A DNA stretch of 64,000 bases from DASYLJ01 sp964432595 (GCA_964432595.1 CAYSOF010000004.1:1-64000); one strand, 5' to 3'. Counted from the stretch's first letter, positions 53,220 through 63,768 are shown. Notes: generated from the sequence alone by a model not told the origin. A program made the numbers and translations.

Positions 53220-53934
53220 GCAGCTCGAGGTGTATCAGACCGACGCCGAGGCCTACGAGGCGGCGGCGGAGCTGGCGGCGGGCCACCTCGTGACGGCGGC
53301 GAAGGCGGGCGGCGCGACCCTGGCGTTGCCGGGCGGGCGCGGCGCACGCGCCGTGCAGGTGGCGCTCGCGGGACGCTCGGAGCTCGCATGGGCGCGCATC
53401 ACGTGCGTCTTCACCGACGAGCGGTGCGTGCCCGCGGACGATCCGCAGAGCAACCTCAAGGTCGCGCGCGACAGCCTGCTCGTGCCGCGCGCCGTCCCCG
53501 CCGATCGCGTGTGCGCCGTCCCGGTCGACGCCGCGGATCCGGCGACGGCGTACGCGACGACGCTGGACGCGCTCGGTCCCGTCGACGTGGTGCTGCTCGA
53601 TCTCGCGGACGACGGCGCGATCGCCGCGTTGATGCCGGGCAGCGCCGCGCTGGACGCGTCCACGTCGGTGGCCGTCGTCCCTGCGGCCGAGGTGACGAGC
53701 GAGCCGCGCGTGTCGCGCGTGACGGTGACGCCGCGGCTCCTCGCCACCGCGCGGCACGTCGTCGTGACGGCCGTCGGTGCCGAACGCGCACGCGCGGTCG
53801 CCGCGGCGCTGCGCGAGCCGGTCGACGTGCACCGCCGCCCGGCGCAGCTCGTGCTCCCGTCGGCGACGACGACGTGGGTCGTCGACCGCGCGGCCGCCAC
53901 GGAGCTGCTGCGCGACGCGCAGCCCGCTCAGTAG
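53218..53934 (+). CDS. 6-phosphogluconolactonase-like protein with altered active site
   Basis: 238 aa. Family fold: TDERCVPADDPQSN (normally DERWVPPDDPDSN), SNLKVARDSLL and the C-terminal PRVSRVTVTPRLL. The catalytic loop usually LGMGPDGHTASLFPG reads LLDLADDGAIAALMPG here, so the catalytic His and several neighbours are lost. It may be inactive or have a new substrate. No zwf or gnd gene is near. Its ATG overlaps the thiD ATG on the other strand. The last 7 nt overlap tamB. Catalytic loss is seen directly; the meaning is inference. Confidence 0.7.
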   Translation: MQLEVYQTDAEAYEAAAELAAGHLVTAAKAGGATLALPGGRGARAVQVALAGRSELAWARITCVFTDERCVPADDPQSNLKVARDSLLVPRAVPADRVCAVPVDAADPATAYATTLDALGPVDVVLLDLADDGAIAALMPGSAALDASTSVAVVPAAEVTSEPRVSRVTVTPRLLATARHVVVTAVGAERARAVAAALREPVDVHRRPAQLVLPSATTTWVVDRAAATELLRDAQPAQ

Positions 53935-56900
53935 CGCCGGTGCCAGAGCAGGTCGACGGCGCTGTCACCGCGCGTCGACGTCGAGAGTTTCAGCGAGATG
54001 CTCGGCGTGAACCCGTACTCGACGCCGACGGCTTGGCCCTGCTGCGGGCCGAACTCCTGAGAGAGTGACACGAACACGTCCTGCGCGACGTAGCGTCCGG
54101 CGCTGACGCCCGTGTCGCCGAGCTCCAGCGTGTCGAGGCCGAACGCGTCCATCACCGACGAGCGCAGCTCGGGCATCACGTAGCCCGCCGCCAGCGAGAC
54201 CGCCTGCTGCTGCAGGTCGAAGCTCTCGCCCTTGCCGAGCTGGCTGCTCGGACGGCCGAAGAGCAGCACCGAGAGGACGTCCGCCTGATCCAGCGGCGGC
54301 TCGGACGACAGGGTGAGCGTGGGTTTGTCGGCGGAGCCGCCGATCTCCACGATGACGCGGTACTCGCCCGTCCGGTAGCTCGCGCGGATGTCGAAGCTCG
54401 GGTCGGGCGGGGACGAGCCCGTGAAGGTGATGAGCCCCTCCTCGAGCTCGAAGCGGCGGCGCTGGAAGGCGTACCATCCGCGGACGAGGCGCACCGTGCC
54501 GGAGATCAGGACGGGCCCGTCGGGCGCCTTGTCGACGCGGAGATCGCCCGCCAGCTCGATGCTCGCGTCGTCGCGGCGGATCCAGACGTTGTCGCGGATG
54601 TGGACGTCGATGCCGAGCGCGAGCGCCTCCGCGACGCCGGGGCCCGCCGGCTCGGGCTCGGGCGGCGCGGGTGGCAGTCCGACGACCTCGATCGTCGGAT
54701 CGGGCTGCCGGCTCGGATTCGAGCTGGGCAGGACCGACGGTCGGACGAGCGCGCGCGTGACGTCGATGCGGCCGCGCACCGCGGGCGCGGTCACGGCGCC
54801 GTCGATCGTGAGCTCGCCGTCCACCTCCGCCTCGTATGCCGGCAGCTTCACCGCGAGGAAGCGGGCGAGGCGGACACGCACGTCCGCGGTGCCAGGTCGG
54901 AGACCGGCGAGCGCGATGCTTCCCGAGCCGGTCAGCGTGCCGCCGCCGGCGTGCGCGGCCAGCTCCTCGACGACCAGGCTCGACTCCGCGGCCCGCAGCC
55001 GGAGGCGCAGGTCCTCGTAGGGTACGCCGGTCGCGACGAGCTCGAGGCGCCGGCCCTCCACGTCGACGCGTCCCGACGCGCGCAGCCCGTCGAGCGGACC
55101 GGTGAGGCGGAGGTCCGCCGTCATCGAGCCCTCGCTGCGCCGGATCGCGGTGGGCGCGATCACGCGCAGCACGCGCAGGTCGAAGCGCTGCGCCCGGATG
55201 GCGACGCTCACGGGCGCGGACGACAGGTCGCGCCGCGTACCCGCCCAGGCGAGGTCGAACGGCAGCGTGCCGTCGACCTCGAGCGTGCCGGCATCCGGAT
55301 AGGCGAGGCGCGCCTGCACGGCGAGCGCGCGCTCGGCGTAGCGCGCGCTCGCCGTGAGCGGCCCGTAGACGGTGTCGTCGACGCGCAAGGCATCGACGGC
55401 CGCCGTCGCGGTGAGCGAGGGCGCCGCCGCGGTGCCGGTCAGGCGCGCGTCGGCGGTGAGCGTGCCGCCGCACTTCGGGCCCGCCGCGGGCTTGGGCAGG
55501 AGCAGCGCGCAGAGCGAGGCGAGGCGTACGCTCGACGCGCGCAGCGTCGCGTCCGCCGCACCCGACAGCCCGGCGTGGCCCGCGAGCGTCACGCGTTGGG
55601 CGCCGGATTCGAGCGTCAGCTCGTCGATCGCGATGGCGTCGGCCACCGTGACCCGCGCCGGCCGGGCGAGCTGCCAGCTGGCCTCCTTCGCGGGCGCGAC
55701 CACGATCTCCGTGATGCGGGCGACGGTGCTCGCGGCGGTCCGCTGGGCCGACAGGGCGACGCGCGCGGCGGCCCCGCCGGTCGAGCGGCCGCTGGCGCGC
55801 AGCACGGCCTCGTCGGTAGATGCCGGCCGCTTCCAATCGAGCTCGACGGCGACGTCCCACGGATCGCGCCCCGGCGGATGGACGGCGTCGGCGGCGACGG
55901 TGACCCGCGCGGTCGCACCCGGCCCGCCGAGGTCGCTGGCGTGGGCCACCGCTTCGATGCGGCGTGCGTCGGTCGCCTCCCAGCGTGCCTGCTCGACGAC
56001 GGCGCGCGCGTCGAACGTCAACGCGTCGAGCGTTCCGGTGGCGCGTGCCCGCACCGTTGCCGTGCCGCCCGCGGGCAGCGCCGCCTGCCGTCCGACCACG
56101 TCGAGCGCGACCGTCGCGTCGGCCGTCGCCTCCGCCCGGCGTGAATCGAGGTCGACGTCCGCCCAGGCGGTGAGGTCCGTGCCCGGACCGTGAACCTGCA
56201 GGCGGTCGAGGTGGAGCCGGAGGCCGTCCAGGCGCGCCGCCAGCGCGCCGCCGGAGAGTGCGACGCCGTGCACGGTCGCCCGGTCGATGTGCGCGGCGAG
56301 CGTGACCTCGCGGCGACCGCTCGCCGGCTCGGTGCCCCGCACCGTCGCACGGGCGGCGGCCGTGCCGGGCGGCGCGCCCGGCACCGCGGCGAGGTCGGTG
56401 ACGTCGGCGCGAACGCGCGCCCGATAGCCGATCGTCTCGCCGAGCGCGGCCCGCGCGCGCACGCTGGCCACGCCGGCGGCCAGGGCGAGGCGGCCTCCCG
56501 CGTTCGCGACGCCGTCCGCCAGCGCGGCGTCGACGATGCCGCGCTGGACGTGCTGGCCGGCGATGATCGATTCGTCCAGGACGACGCGGGCGCTGAGCGT
56601 CGCGCCGGCGCCCTGTCCGCTGAGCGTCGCGTGAATGCCCGCCGGGGGCAGCGACGGGAGGATCGCCGCCGGATCCACGCCGACGAGCGTCGCGGTTGCG
56701 GACCAGCGCGGCGGCGTGGCGGCGAGGTCGAGCTCGCCGTGCGCCGTCGCGCGTCCGCCGGTGCCGACCTCCACGTCGGCCTGCACCGCGACCGCGTCCC
56801 AGGGGCCCGTCGCGCGGCCCGTGACGAGCGCATCGCTCGCGAGGTCCAGGCCGGGCAGCACGGCGCGGACCTCGCGCGCGGCCAGGCCGAGCGCGCGCAG

Positions 56901-57644
56901 ATCGACGTCCACGCGCTGGCCCGTCGTGACGACGCCGTCGACGTCGAGGTAGCTGCGCGCGGTGCTCGCCGCGACGTCGTCCAGCGCGATGGAGCCGTCG
57001 GGCAGCAGGCGCACGGTCCCGCGCGCGGTGAGCGGCGAGAGGTCGATGCCGCGCGGCACGAGCGTCAGGGCGGCGAGGTCCAGGCGGATGCCGTCGGGGC
57101 CGAGACGCACGCCGGCGTCGAGGGCCAGCGACGTCGCGGCGAAGACGCGCGCCGGCTCCGCGTCACGGATCGCCACCGCGACGCGGCCGTCGGCGATGCG
57201 GACGGAGCGCAGCACGACGTGCGGTAGGGGACGGCTCTCGTGCGTATCGTCCTCGTCGGGCACGTCGGGCAGCCCCCAGCCGTCGGCGGTGTGCACGGCG
57301 CGCACGCGGACGCCGTCGACGGCGATCTCGTCCACCAGCACGAGGCCGCGCAACAGCGACAGCGGCGACATGGTCGCACGCAGGCGCGCGACCCGCAGCT
57401 CGGTCCCGCCCGCGAAGCGCAGGACGAGGTCGTCGACGTGGATCGTCCGGATGAGCGAGCCGCCGATGCGGCCGATCGCGACGCGGGCATGCGTCACGTC
57501 GGCGAGCAGCCGCGTGACGCGGTCGCGCAGCGCGGCTTCGCCGGGGCCTGTCCGCACCGCGAGCAGGACGGCGAGCACGACGAGCGCCACGAGCAGCAGC
57601 AGCCCGACGACGGTGCGAAGAACCCAGCGGCCGAGGCGTCGCAT
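53928..57644 (-). CDS. tamB: TamB-like translocation/assembly module protein
   Basis: 1238 aa. N-terminal basic and hydrophobic anchor (MRRLGRWVLRTVVGLLLLVALVVLAVLLA, about 1-30, quoted in parts), then a very long beta-rich periplasmic domain with repeating ALDDV and GTVRL-like strands, and a C-terminal DUF490 domain with LTFTGSSPPDPSFDI and ERGDSFDLQ-like segments near the end. TamB bridges inner and outer membranes and moves lipids or assists outer-membrane protein insertion with TamA. The start overlaps the TamA stop as ATGA, so the pair is translationally coupled. It is the usual partner arrangement. Confidence 0.88.
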   Translation of the reverse strand: MRRLGRWVLRTVVGLLLLVALVVLAVLLAVRTGPGEAALRDRVTRLLADVTHARVAIGRIGGSLIRTIHVDDLVLRFAGGTELRVARLRATMSPLSLLRGLVLVDEIAVDGVRVRAVHTADGWGLPDVPDEDDTHESRPLPHVVLRSVRIADGRVAVAIRDAEPARVFAATSLALDAGVRLGPDGIRLDLAALTLVPRGIDLSPLTARGTVRLLPDGSIALDDVAASTARSYLDVDGVVTTGQRVDVDLRALGLAAREVRAVLPGLDLASDALVTGRATGPWDAVAVQADVEVGTGGRATAHGELDLAATPPRWSATATLVGVDPAAILPSLPPAGIHATLSGQGAGATLSARVVLDESIIAGQHVQRGIVDAALADGVANAGGRLALAAGVASVRARAALGETIGYRARVRADVTDLAAVPGAPPGTAAARATVRGTEPASGRREVTLAAHIDRATVHGVALSGGALAARLDGLRLHLDRLQVHGPGTDLTAWADVDLDSRRAEATADATVALDVVGRQAALPAGGTATVRARATGTLDALTFDARAVVEQARWEATDARRIEAVAHASDLGGPGATARVTVAADAVHPPGRDPWDVAVELDWKRPASTDEAVLRASGRSTGGAAARVALSAQRTAASTVARITEIVVAPAKEASWQLARPARVTVADAIAIDELTLESGAQRVTLAGHAGLSGAADATLRASSVRLASLCALLLPKPAAGPKCGGTLTADARLTGTAAAPSLTATAAVDALRVDDTVYGPLTASARYAERALAVQARLAYPDAGTLEVDGTLPFDLAWAGTRRDLSSAPVSVAIRAQRFDLRVLRVIAPTAIRRSEGSMTADLRLTGPLDGLRASGRVDVEGRRLELVATGVPYEDLRLRLRAAESSLVVEELAAHAGGGTLTGSGSIALAGLRPGTADVRVRLARFLAVKLPAYEAEVDGELTIDGAVTAPAVRGRIDVTRALVRPSVLPSSNPSRQPDPTIEVVGLPPAPPEPEPAGPGVAEALALGIDVHIRDNVWIRRDDASIELAGDLRVDKAPDGPVLISGTVRLVRGWYAFQRRRFELEEGLITFTGSSPPDPSFDIRASYRTGEYRVIVEIGGSADKPTLTLSSEPPLDQADVLSVLLFGRPSSQLGKGESFDLQQQAVSLAAGYVMPELRSSVMDAFGLDTLELGDTGVSAGRYVAQDVFVSLSQEFGPQQGQAVGVEYGFTPSISLKLSTSTRGDSAVDLLWHRRY

Positions 57645-59470
57645 CAGAACGTCTGCCCCACGCTGAGATACACCTGCCAGTAGGCGTCGTCGCCGCGCGG
57701 TTCCAGCGGAAAGCCGAGATCCACCCGGATCGGGCCGACGGGCGAGCGGTATCGCAGGCCGAAGCCGGAGCCGTACTGCATGTCGCCGAACGGGAAGTCG
57801 AAGCTGCGCAGGGACACCTGGCCGGCGTCGACGAAGACCGCCGCGCCGATGGCGTCGGTGATGGCGCGGCGGAGCTCGACCGACGCCTCCACGAGCGAGT
57901 GCCCGCCGATCGGCTCGTCCTCGGCGAGGGGGCCGACGCGACGACGGGCGTAGCCGCGCACGGAGTTGATCCCGCCGGCGTAGAAGCGCTCGAAGAGCGG
58001 CAGCAGCTTCTGGCCCTCGGTCGGCTCGGCGGTTCCGGCGCGCACGCGCGCGGCGCCGATCAGGCCGAGGAACAGCGGCTGGTAGAGCCGGCCCTCTCCG
58101 ATCAGGCGATAGAAGTCGACGTCGCCGCCGAGGATGCCGCCGACGGGCTCGACGCTGCCGCTCAGGATGTAGCCGCGCGTCGGATCGAGGAGGTCGTCGG
58201 TGCCGTTCCAGTCGAGGCCGAAGCCGAGGCCGGAGAGGATGCTCGTGTCGGGGGCGGCGCCGGGAATGCGCTCGCGGACCGGCCGGCGCACGCCGGACAG
58301 CAGGTCGAGCTCGACGCGGTAGAAGCCGTAGAACGCGAGCCCCGGCACGATGTCCCACTGGATCCGCGGCGAGCCGCGCGTCTGGTTCAGCGTATAGGTG
58401 TCCTCGTCGTACTGCTCCTGCGCGAAGACGACGCGGAGGCGGCTCGTCTGACTGGGGAAGTGGGGCTGCACGAAGTCCGCCGCGATCGACCGTCGGAGCT
58501 GCGAGATGCGCGCGGTGAACCCGAGCTGCCGCGCGCCGCCGTAGAAGTTGTAGTCGCGCCACGCCGCCAGCCCGCGCGGTCCGTCCTCGGTCGAGTAGCC
58601 GATGCCGAAGCGGATCTCGTGCTTCGGCGCCTCGACCAGCTCGATGTCGATGTCGACTTCGCGGGCGCGCGTGTCGTCCTCGGAGAGACGGACCGTACGG
58701 AACAGCCGCAGCGCTTCGAGCCGCTTCCGGGTCTCATCGAGCTTCTTCTCGCGGAACTCCTCGCCTTGCGTCCACGCGATCTCCCGCTCCACGACCTCCC
58801 GCTCGACCGCCGTGAGGCCCGTGATCGTGGTCTCGTCGAAGACGGCGCGTTCGCCGCTGTCGACCGTGTAGTGCACGGTCGCCGTGTCGTCGCGCACGTC
58901 GACGCGCGCCTTCTTCGTGACGACGACGCGCGCGTAGCCCTGATCGCGCCAGGCGGTCCGCAGCAGCGCGCGGGCGCGATCGTACTCGCCCTCCTCGAAG
59001 ACGTCGCCCCGCTCGAGCGGAAAATTGCCGGTGACCTTCGCGTAGTCCTCGGCCGGGATGCGATCGCCAGTCACCTCGATGGTCACCTCCTGCACGAGGA
59101 CGGGCGGGCCCTCGTCGATGTAGACCACCGCGACGACGTCGTCGCCCTCGGCCGGCAGCTCGACGTCGTGGTGGATCGTCGCGTGGTAGTATCCCGCGCT
59201 GCGGTAGAGCGCCTGCAGCCGCTCGAGGTCGCTCTTGAACGAGATCGGGTCGAAGGCGGGCAGGGGCTGCCAGACGGCGAACCACCGTCGCGGCCGGGTG
59301 ACGATCGTGTCCTTGATCAGCGACGTCGCGATCGCGTGGTTGCCCTCGACGTTCAGGCTGCGGAGCTTCCAGTCGTGCGCCAGGTCCAGCTCGTCGACCT
59401 GCACCGCCTCCGCGGTCGCCGCCGTCAGGGCGAGCAGCGTCGCCAGACAGGCGAGGACGTGCGCGCGCAC
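57644..59470 (-). CDS. tamA: TamA/BamA-like outer membrane protein (Omp85)
   Basis: 608 aa from a GTG at 59470. Signal peptide (MRAHVLACLATLLALTAATAEA), then three POTRA domains (about 25-290: LRSLNVEGNHAIATSLI, VQEVTIEVTGDRI, ETTITGLTAVEREVV), and a C-terminal 16-strand barrel (from about 300) with GGINSVRGYARRRVGP, the Omp85 loop motif. The barrel ends in a Phe after YLSVGQTF, as for outer-membrane proteins. It works with TamB. An ATG at 59515 would extend the N-terminus by 15 residues but give an unusually long signal n-region; GTG is preferred. Its stop overlaps TamB's start by ATGA. Confidence 0.87.
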   Translation of the reverse strand: MRAHVLACLATLLALTAATAEAVQVDELDLAHDWKLRSLNVEGNHAIATSLIKDTIVTRPRRWFAVWQPLPAFDPISFKSDLERLQALYRSAGYYHATIHHDVELPAEGDDVVAVVYIDEGPPVLVQEVTIEVTGDRIPAEDYAKVTGNFPLERGDVFEEGEYDRARALLRTAWRDQGYARVVVTKKARVDVRDDTATVHYTVDSGERAVFDETTITGLTAVEREVVEREIAWTQGEEFREKKLDETRKRLEALRLFRTVRLSEDDTRAREVDIDIELVEAPKHEIRFGIGYSTEDGPRGLAAWRDYNFYGGARQLGFTARISQLRRSIAADFVQPHFPSQTSRLRVVFAQEQYDEDTYTLNQTRGSPRIQWDIVPGLAFYGFYRVELDLLSGVRRPVRERIPGAAPDTSILSGLGFGLDWNGTDDLLDPTRGYILSGSVEPVGGILGGDVDFYRLIGEGRLYQPLFLGLIGAARVRAGTAEPTEGQKLLPLFERFYAGGINSVRGYARRRVGPLAEDEPIGGHSLVEASVELRRAITDAIGAAVFVDAGQVSLRSFDFPFGDMQYGSGFGLRYRSPVGPIRVDLGFPLEPRGDDAYWQVYLSVGQTF

Positions 59471-59520
59471 CGCGACACAGGTAACAGGCTCCACCCGAGG
59501 CGCAAGAACCGGCATCGTGC

Positions 59521-59549
59521 TTGACCGAGAGCGTCATCCGGCGGATTCT
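59521..59549 (+). promoter_or_regulatory. Candidate gltA promoter
   Basis: TTGACC (59521-59526), 17-nt spacer, GATTCT (59544-59549). Transcription would begin near 59556, so the leader is about 16 nt and carries the AGGAGG ribosome site. The -10 is weak. Confidence 0.35.
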
Positions 59550-59571
59550 CGCCGATGGGGAGGAGGACGGC

Positions 59572-60873
<1,302 letters not shown>

Positions 60874-60895
60874 GGGTGCGCGGCGGATTCGGTGC

Positions 60896-61030
60896 GCGGT
60901 GACGTGGGCTGCGGGCTACGCGGCTCCATCCTCGGTGCAAGCGGGCCGCTTCGCGTCGCACCAGCGCCGGGTGAGCGTCGCGCCCGCTAGCACCTGCGGA
61001 AGCCGCTATGCCCGCAGCCCACGTCACCGC
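60896..61030. repeat. 135-nt nested imperfect palindrome between gltA and TetR
   Basis: Outer arms 60896-60925 and 61001-61030 are inverted repeats matching at about 27 of 30 positions. Within the 75-nt loop a second pair, GGTGCAAGCGGGC and GCCCGCTAGCACC, matches at 12 of 13, and a third small stem CACC/GGTG closes the centre. The RNA of either strand would form one long rod-like hairpin. It may be a REP/MITE-like mobile repeat or the gltA terminator. No T run follows the outer stem. No coding frame is credible in it. Confidence 0.75.
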
Positions 61031-61075
61031 TCCATCGGCGCGGCTCCGGTCGCGTAACGCCGACATCGTGGTGGG

Positions 61076-61105
61076 TTGACTCTGCCGCTATAACGCCGCT
61101 ATAGG
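61076..61105 (+). promoter_or_regulatory. Promoter of the TetR-carotenoid oxygenase pair, leaderless form
   Basis: TTGACT (61076-61081), 18-nt spacer, TATAGG (61100-61105), then 7 nt to the ATG at 61113. The spacer and -10 contain a direct repeat GCCGCTATA (two copies), a possible operator for the TetR protein itself. There is no Shine-Dalgarno. Confidence 0.55.
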
Positions 61106-61112
61106 CTGGGCG

Positions 61113-61745
61113 ATGGCTCGGCGGGCTGCTGCTCTCGACGTTGCTGGGGGAGAGAGCGGTACGCGTGCGGCCATTCTGCGGGCCGTCGAGGCGTTGCTCG
61201 CCGAAGGTGGCGAAGCGGCCGTTTCGATTCGCGAGGTGTGTGCGCGGGCCAAGGTGACGGCGCCGACCGTGTACCATCACTTCGGGGACAAGGAGGCGCT
61301 CATCGCGCGCGTCGTGGCGGCGTGCTTCGCGGAGTTCGATGCGGCGCTGGCGCGTGGTGCGATGCCGGCGGATCCCGTCGAGGCCATGCGATGGGGATTC
61401 GATCGATACCTCGCGTACGGCGCCGCGCATCCCGCGCACTATCGGCTGCTGTTTCCGCGCAAGCGCGCGAATCCGTCGGCGTCGGCGGTCGCGTCGTACG
61501 ATCGGCTGCGACGTGGGATTCAGGCCATTCACGATGCCGGACGGCTCACCGCGCCCGTCGACGATGCGGCGGCGGCGTTCTGGTCGGCCGTGCACGGCGC
61601 CACGTCGCTCGTCATCGCGGGGTTCTGGCCGGCCGATGCGCCCGGCATCGCGCTCGTGCGCGATGCCGTCATCGCTCAGCTCACTCGCAACGCGCCCGCG
61701 CGACGTCGCCGGCGCAGCAGGAGGTCTCGTCATGTCGATGCGTGA
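61113..61745 (+). CDS. TetR-family regulator adjacent to carotenoid oxygenase
   Basis: 210 aa. HTH is ILRAVEALLAEGGEAAVSI with recognition helix KVTAPTVYHHFGDKEALI (about 25-68). The C-terminal domain resembles the WHG-type ligand domain (AFWSAVHGATSLVIAGFW). The tail is very Arg rich (RRRRRSRRSRHVDA), partly because it runs into the overlapping start of the next gene (14 nt overlap). Likely represses the carotenoid oxygenase and itself. The start is given by the promoter position 7 nt upstream and by the HTH. Confidence 0.88.
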   Translation: MARRAAALDVAGGESGTRAAILRAVEALLAEGGEAAVSIREVCARAKVTAPTVYHHFGDKEALIARVVAACFAEFDAALARGAMPADPVEAMRWGFDRYLAYGAAHPAHYRLLFPRKRANPSASAVASYDRLRRGIQAIHDAGRLTAPVDDAAAAFWSAVHGATSLVIAGFWPADAPGIALVRDAVIAQLTRNAPARRRRRSRRSRHVDA

Positions 61746-63135
61746 GTCGGATGAGAATCCGTTCCTCCAGGGCAACTTCGGGCCGTGGCGGGAGGAGGGC
61801 TGTGCGCCCGATCTCGAGGTGATCGGCGAGCTGCCGGCAGGGCTGGACGGGACGTTCTACCGCAACGGCCCGAATCCGGCGTACGAGCCGATGGGCCGCT
61901 ACCACTGGTTCGACGGCGACGGAATGATCCATGCGATCCGCATCCGCGACGGCCGCGCGTCGTACCGCAATCGCTGGGTCGGCAGCGCCGGGCTCGCCGA
62001 GGAGCGCGGCGCCGGGCGGGCGACGTTCCCGGGTCTGCTCGAGATGTCCGGGACCGAGATCCCGCGCATCAAGAACACCGGCAACACGAACATCGTGTGG
62101 CACGCGGGCAAGCTCCTCGCGCTGATGGAGGCATGCCTGCCGACGCAGCTCCGCGCCGACACGCTGGCGACGGTCGGCGAATACGACTTCGGCGGACGCC
62201 TCGCCGGCCCGATGACCGCGCACCCGAAGATGGATCCCGAGACGGGTGAGATGCTGTTCTTCGGCTACGCGCCGTTTCCGCCGTACCTGCAGTACCACGT
62301 CGTGGACCGTGCCGGTGCCCTCGTCCGCAGCGAGCCGATCGACATCGCGTGGCCGTCGATGATCCACGACTTCGCGGTGACGAAGGACCACGTGATCTTC
62401 ATCCTCTGTCCGCTCGTGTTCAGCTTCGCCGACCTCGACAGGCGGCGCACGCCGTTCACCTGGGAGCCCGAGCGCGGGACGCGCATCGGCATCATGCCGC
62501 GCACCGGCGGCAACGGCGACGTGCGCTGGTTCGAGACCGAGGCGTCCTACGTGTTCCATCCGCTGAACGCCTACGAGGACGGCACCACCGTCGTGCTCGA
62601 CGTCGCGCGCTACCCGCGGCTCGACTTCATGGCGCCACGCGAGGCGCGCGAGACGAAGTACGATCGGGCCGACGACGGGTCGCGCCTGCATCGCTGGCGG
62701 ATCGATCTCGCCCCCGGCGGCGGCGTGCGTTCGGAGGCGCTCGACGACGTCGTGTGCGAGTTCCCGCGCGCCGACGAGCGCCGCCTGGGGCGCCGGCATC
62801 GCTACGGCTACGCCGCGGCGGTGGCGCCGGGGCAGGCGGACACGAACATGCCGCTCTTCACCGCGGTGCGCCGCTACGACCTCGAGCGCGGCACCACCCA
62901 GATGCGGACGTTCGGGCCGACGGACGGCGTCGGCGAGCCGCTCTTCGTACCGCGCACGCCGGACGCCGCAGAGGACGACGGCTGGGTGCTGGTGCTGGCC
63001 TACGATGCCGCTCGCGACGCGAGCGACTTCCACGTCCTCGACGCCGCCGACATCACGCGTGAGCCGCTGGCCACCGTGCGCATTCCGCACCGCGTGCCGT
63101 ACGGCTTCCACGGCAACTGGGTGCCGGCGGCGTAG
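61732..63135 (+). CDS. Carotenoid cleavage oxygenase family protein
   Basis: 467 aa from the ATG at 61732 with AGGAGG upstream. Seven-bladed propeller with the four iron His: TAHPKMDPETGE, MIHDFAVT, YVFHPLNAYED and YGFHGNWVPA. N-terminal DGTFYRNGPNPAYEP is the family signature. It cleaves a double bond in carotenoids, stilbenes or lignin-type compounds with O2 and non-heme iron. It overlaps the TetR stop region by 14 nt, so it is translated with the regulator. No carotenoid biosynthesis genes are in the window; the natural substrate is unknown. Confidence 0.93.
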   Translation: MSMRESDENPFLQGNFGPWREEGCAPDLEVIGELPAGLDGTFYRNGPNPAYEPMGRYHWFDGDGMIHAIRIRDGRASYRNRWVGSAGLAEERGAGRATFPGLLEMSGTEIPRIKNTGNTNIVWHAGKLLALMEACLPTQLRADTLATVGEYDFGGRLAGPMTAHPKMDPETGEMLFFGYAPFPPYLQYHVVDRAGALVRSEPIDIAWPSMIHDFAVTKDHVIFILCPLVFSFADLDRRRTPFTWEPERGTRIGIMPRTGGNGDVRWFETEASYVFHPLNAYEDGTTVVLDVARYPRLDFMAPREARETKYDRADDGSRLHRWRIDLAPGGGVRSEALDDVVCEFPRADERRLGRRHRYGYAAAVAPGQADTNMPLFTAVRRYDLERGTTQMRTFGPTDGVGEPLFVPRTPDAAEDDGWVLVLAYDAARDASDFHVLDAADITREPLATVRIPHRVPYGFHGNWVPAA

Positions 63136-63141
63136 GGCGGC

Positions 63142-63759
63142 TCAGGGGAACCCGGCGGCGTAGTCGGCGAGCGCACGACGGATGACGTCGTGCGCGGTGG
63201 CCACGTCGTAGACGTGGGTGATCTCGCACGCGCGCTCGGTGGCGTCCGGGATCTGCTTGTACGTCAGGAAGTAGTGCCGGAGCCGGTCGATCAGCGGCTT
63301 CGGGACGTCGTGGATGTCGCGGAAGCCGCCGTAGGCGGGATCGTCGACCAGCACCGCCACGATCTTGTCGTCGGCCTCGTGGTGATCGAACAGGCGCAGG
63401 CCGCCGATCGGCCGCGCGCGGACGATGATGCTGCCGTGGTTGATCGTGCGCTCCGTCATCACGCAGATGTCGACGGGGTCGCCGTCGCCGACGATGCCCG
63501 TGCGACCCGTCGCCTCCATCGCCAGGGCGGCCACCTGCTCCTTGCACCACGTCCGCGGGATGAACCCGTAGGGCATCGGGCAGAGGTTCGAGAACTTCTG
63601 CGGCCGGTCGAGCTTCAGATGGCCGGAGATCTTGTCGACCTCGTACTTCACGGTGTCGGACGGGACGATCTCGATGAAGACGTTGACGATCTCGGGCGCC
63701 CCGTCCCCGGGGGCGATCCCGTGCCAGGGATGGGCCTGTAGCTCGTTCGTCGTGCGCAC
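63142..63759 (-). CDS. ppa: Inorganic pyrophosphatase (family I)
   Basis: 205 aa. Family I signature DGDPVDICVM (the Asp triad D-x-D-P-x-D), substrate site YEVDKISGHLKLDRP and PMPYGFIPRTW. It hydrolyses pyrophosphate to phosphate, driving biosynthetic reactions. It is slightly longer than the 175-aa bacterial form, with an N-terminal extension (TNELQAHPWHGIAPGDGAPE) that resembles the longer proteobacterial and eukaryotic-like forms. It is convergent with the carotenoid oxygenase gene (stop codons 6 nt apart). Confidence 0.93.
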   Translation of the reverse strand: MRTTNELQAHPWHGIAPGDGAPEIVNVFIEIVPSDTVKYEVDKISGHLKLDRPQKFSNLCPMPYGFIPRTWCKEQVAALAMEATGRTGIVGDGDPVDICVMTERTINHGSIIVRARPIGGLRLFDHHEADDKIVAVLVDDPAYGGFRDIHDVPKPLIDRLRHYFLTYKQIPDATERACEITHVYDVATAHDVIRRALADYAAGFP

Positions 63760-63768
63760 GCGGATCTC

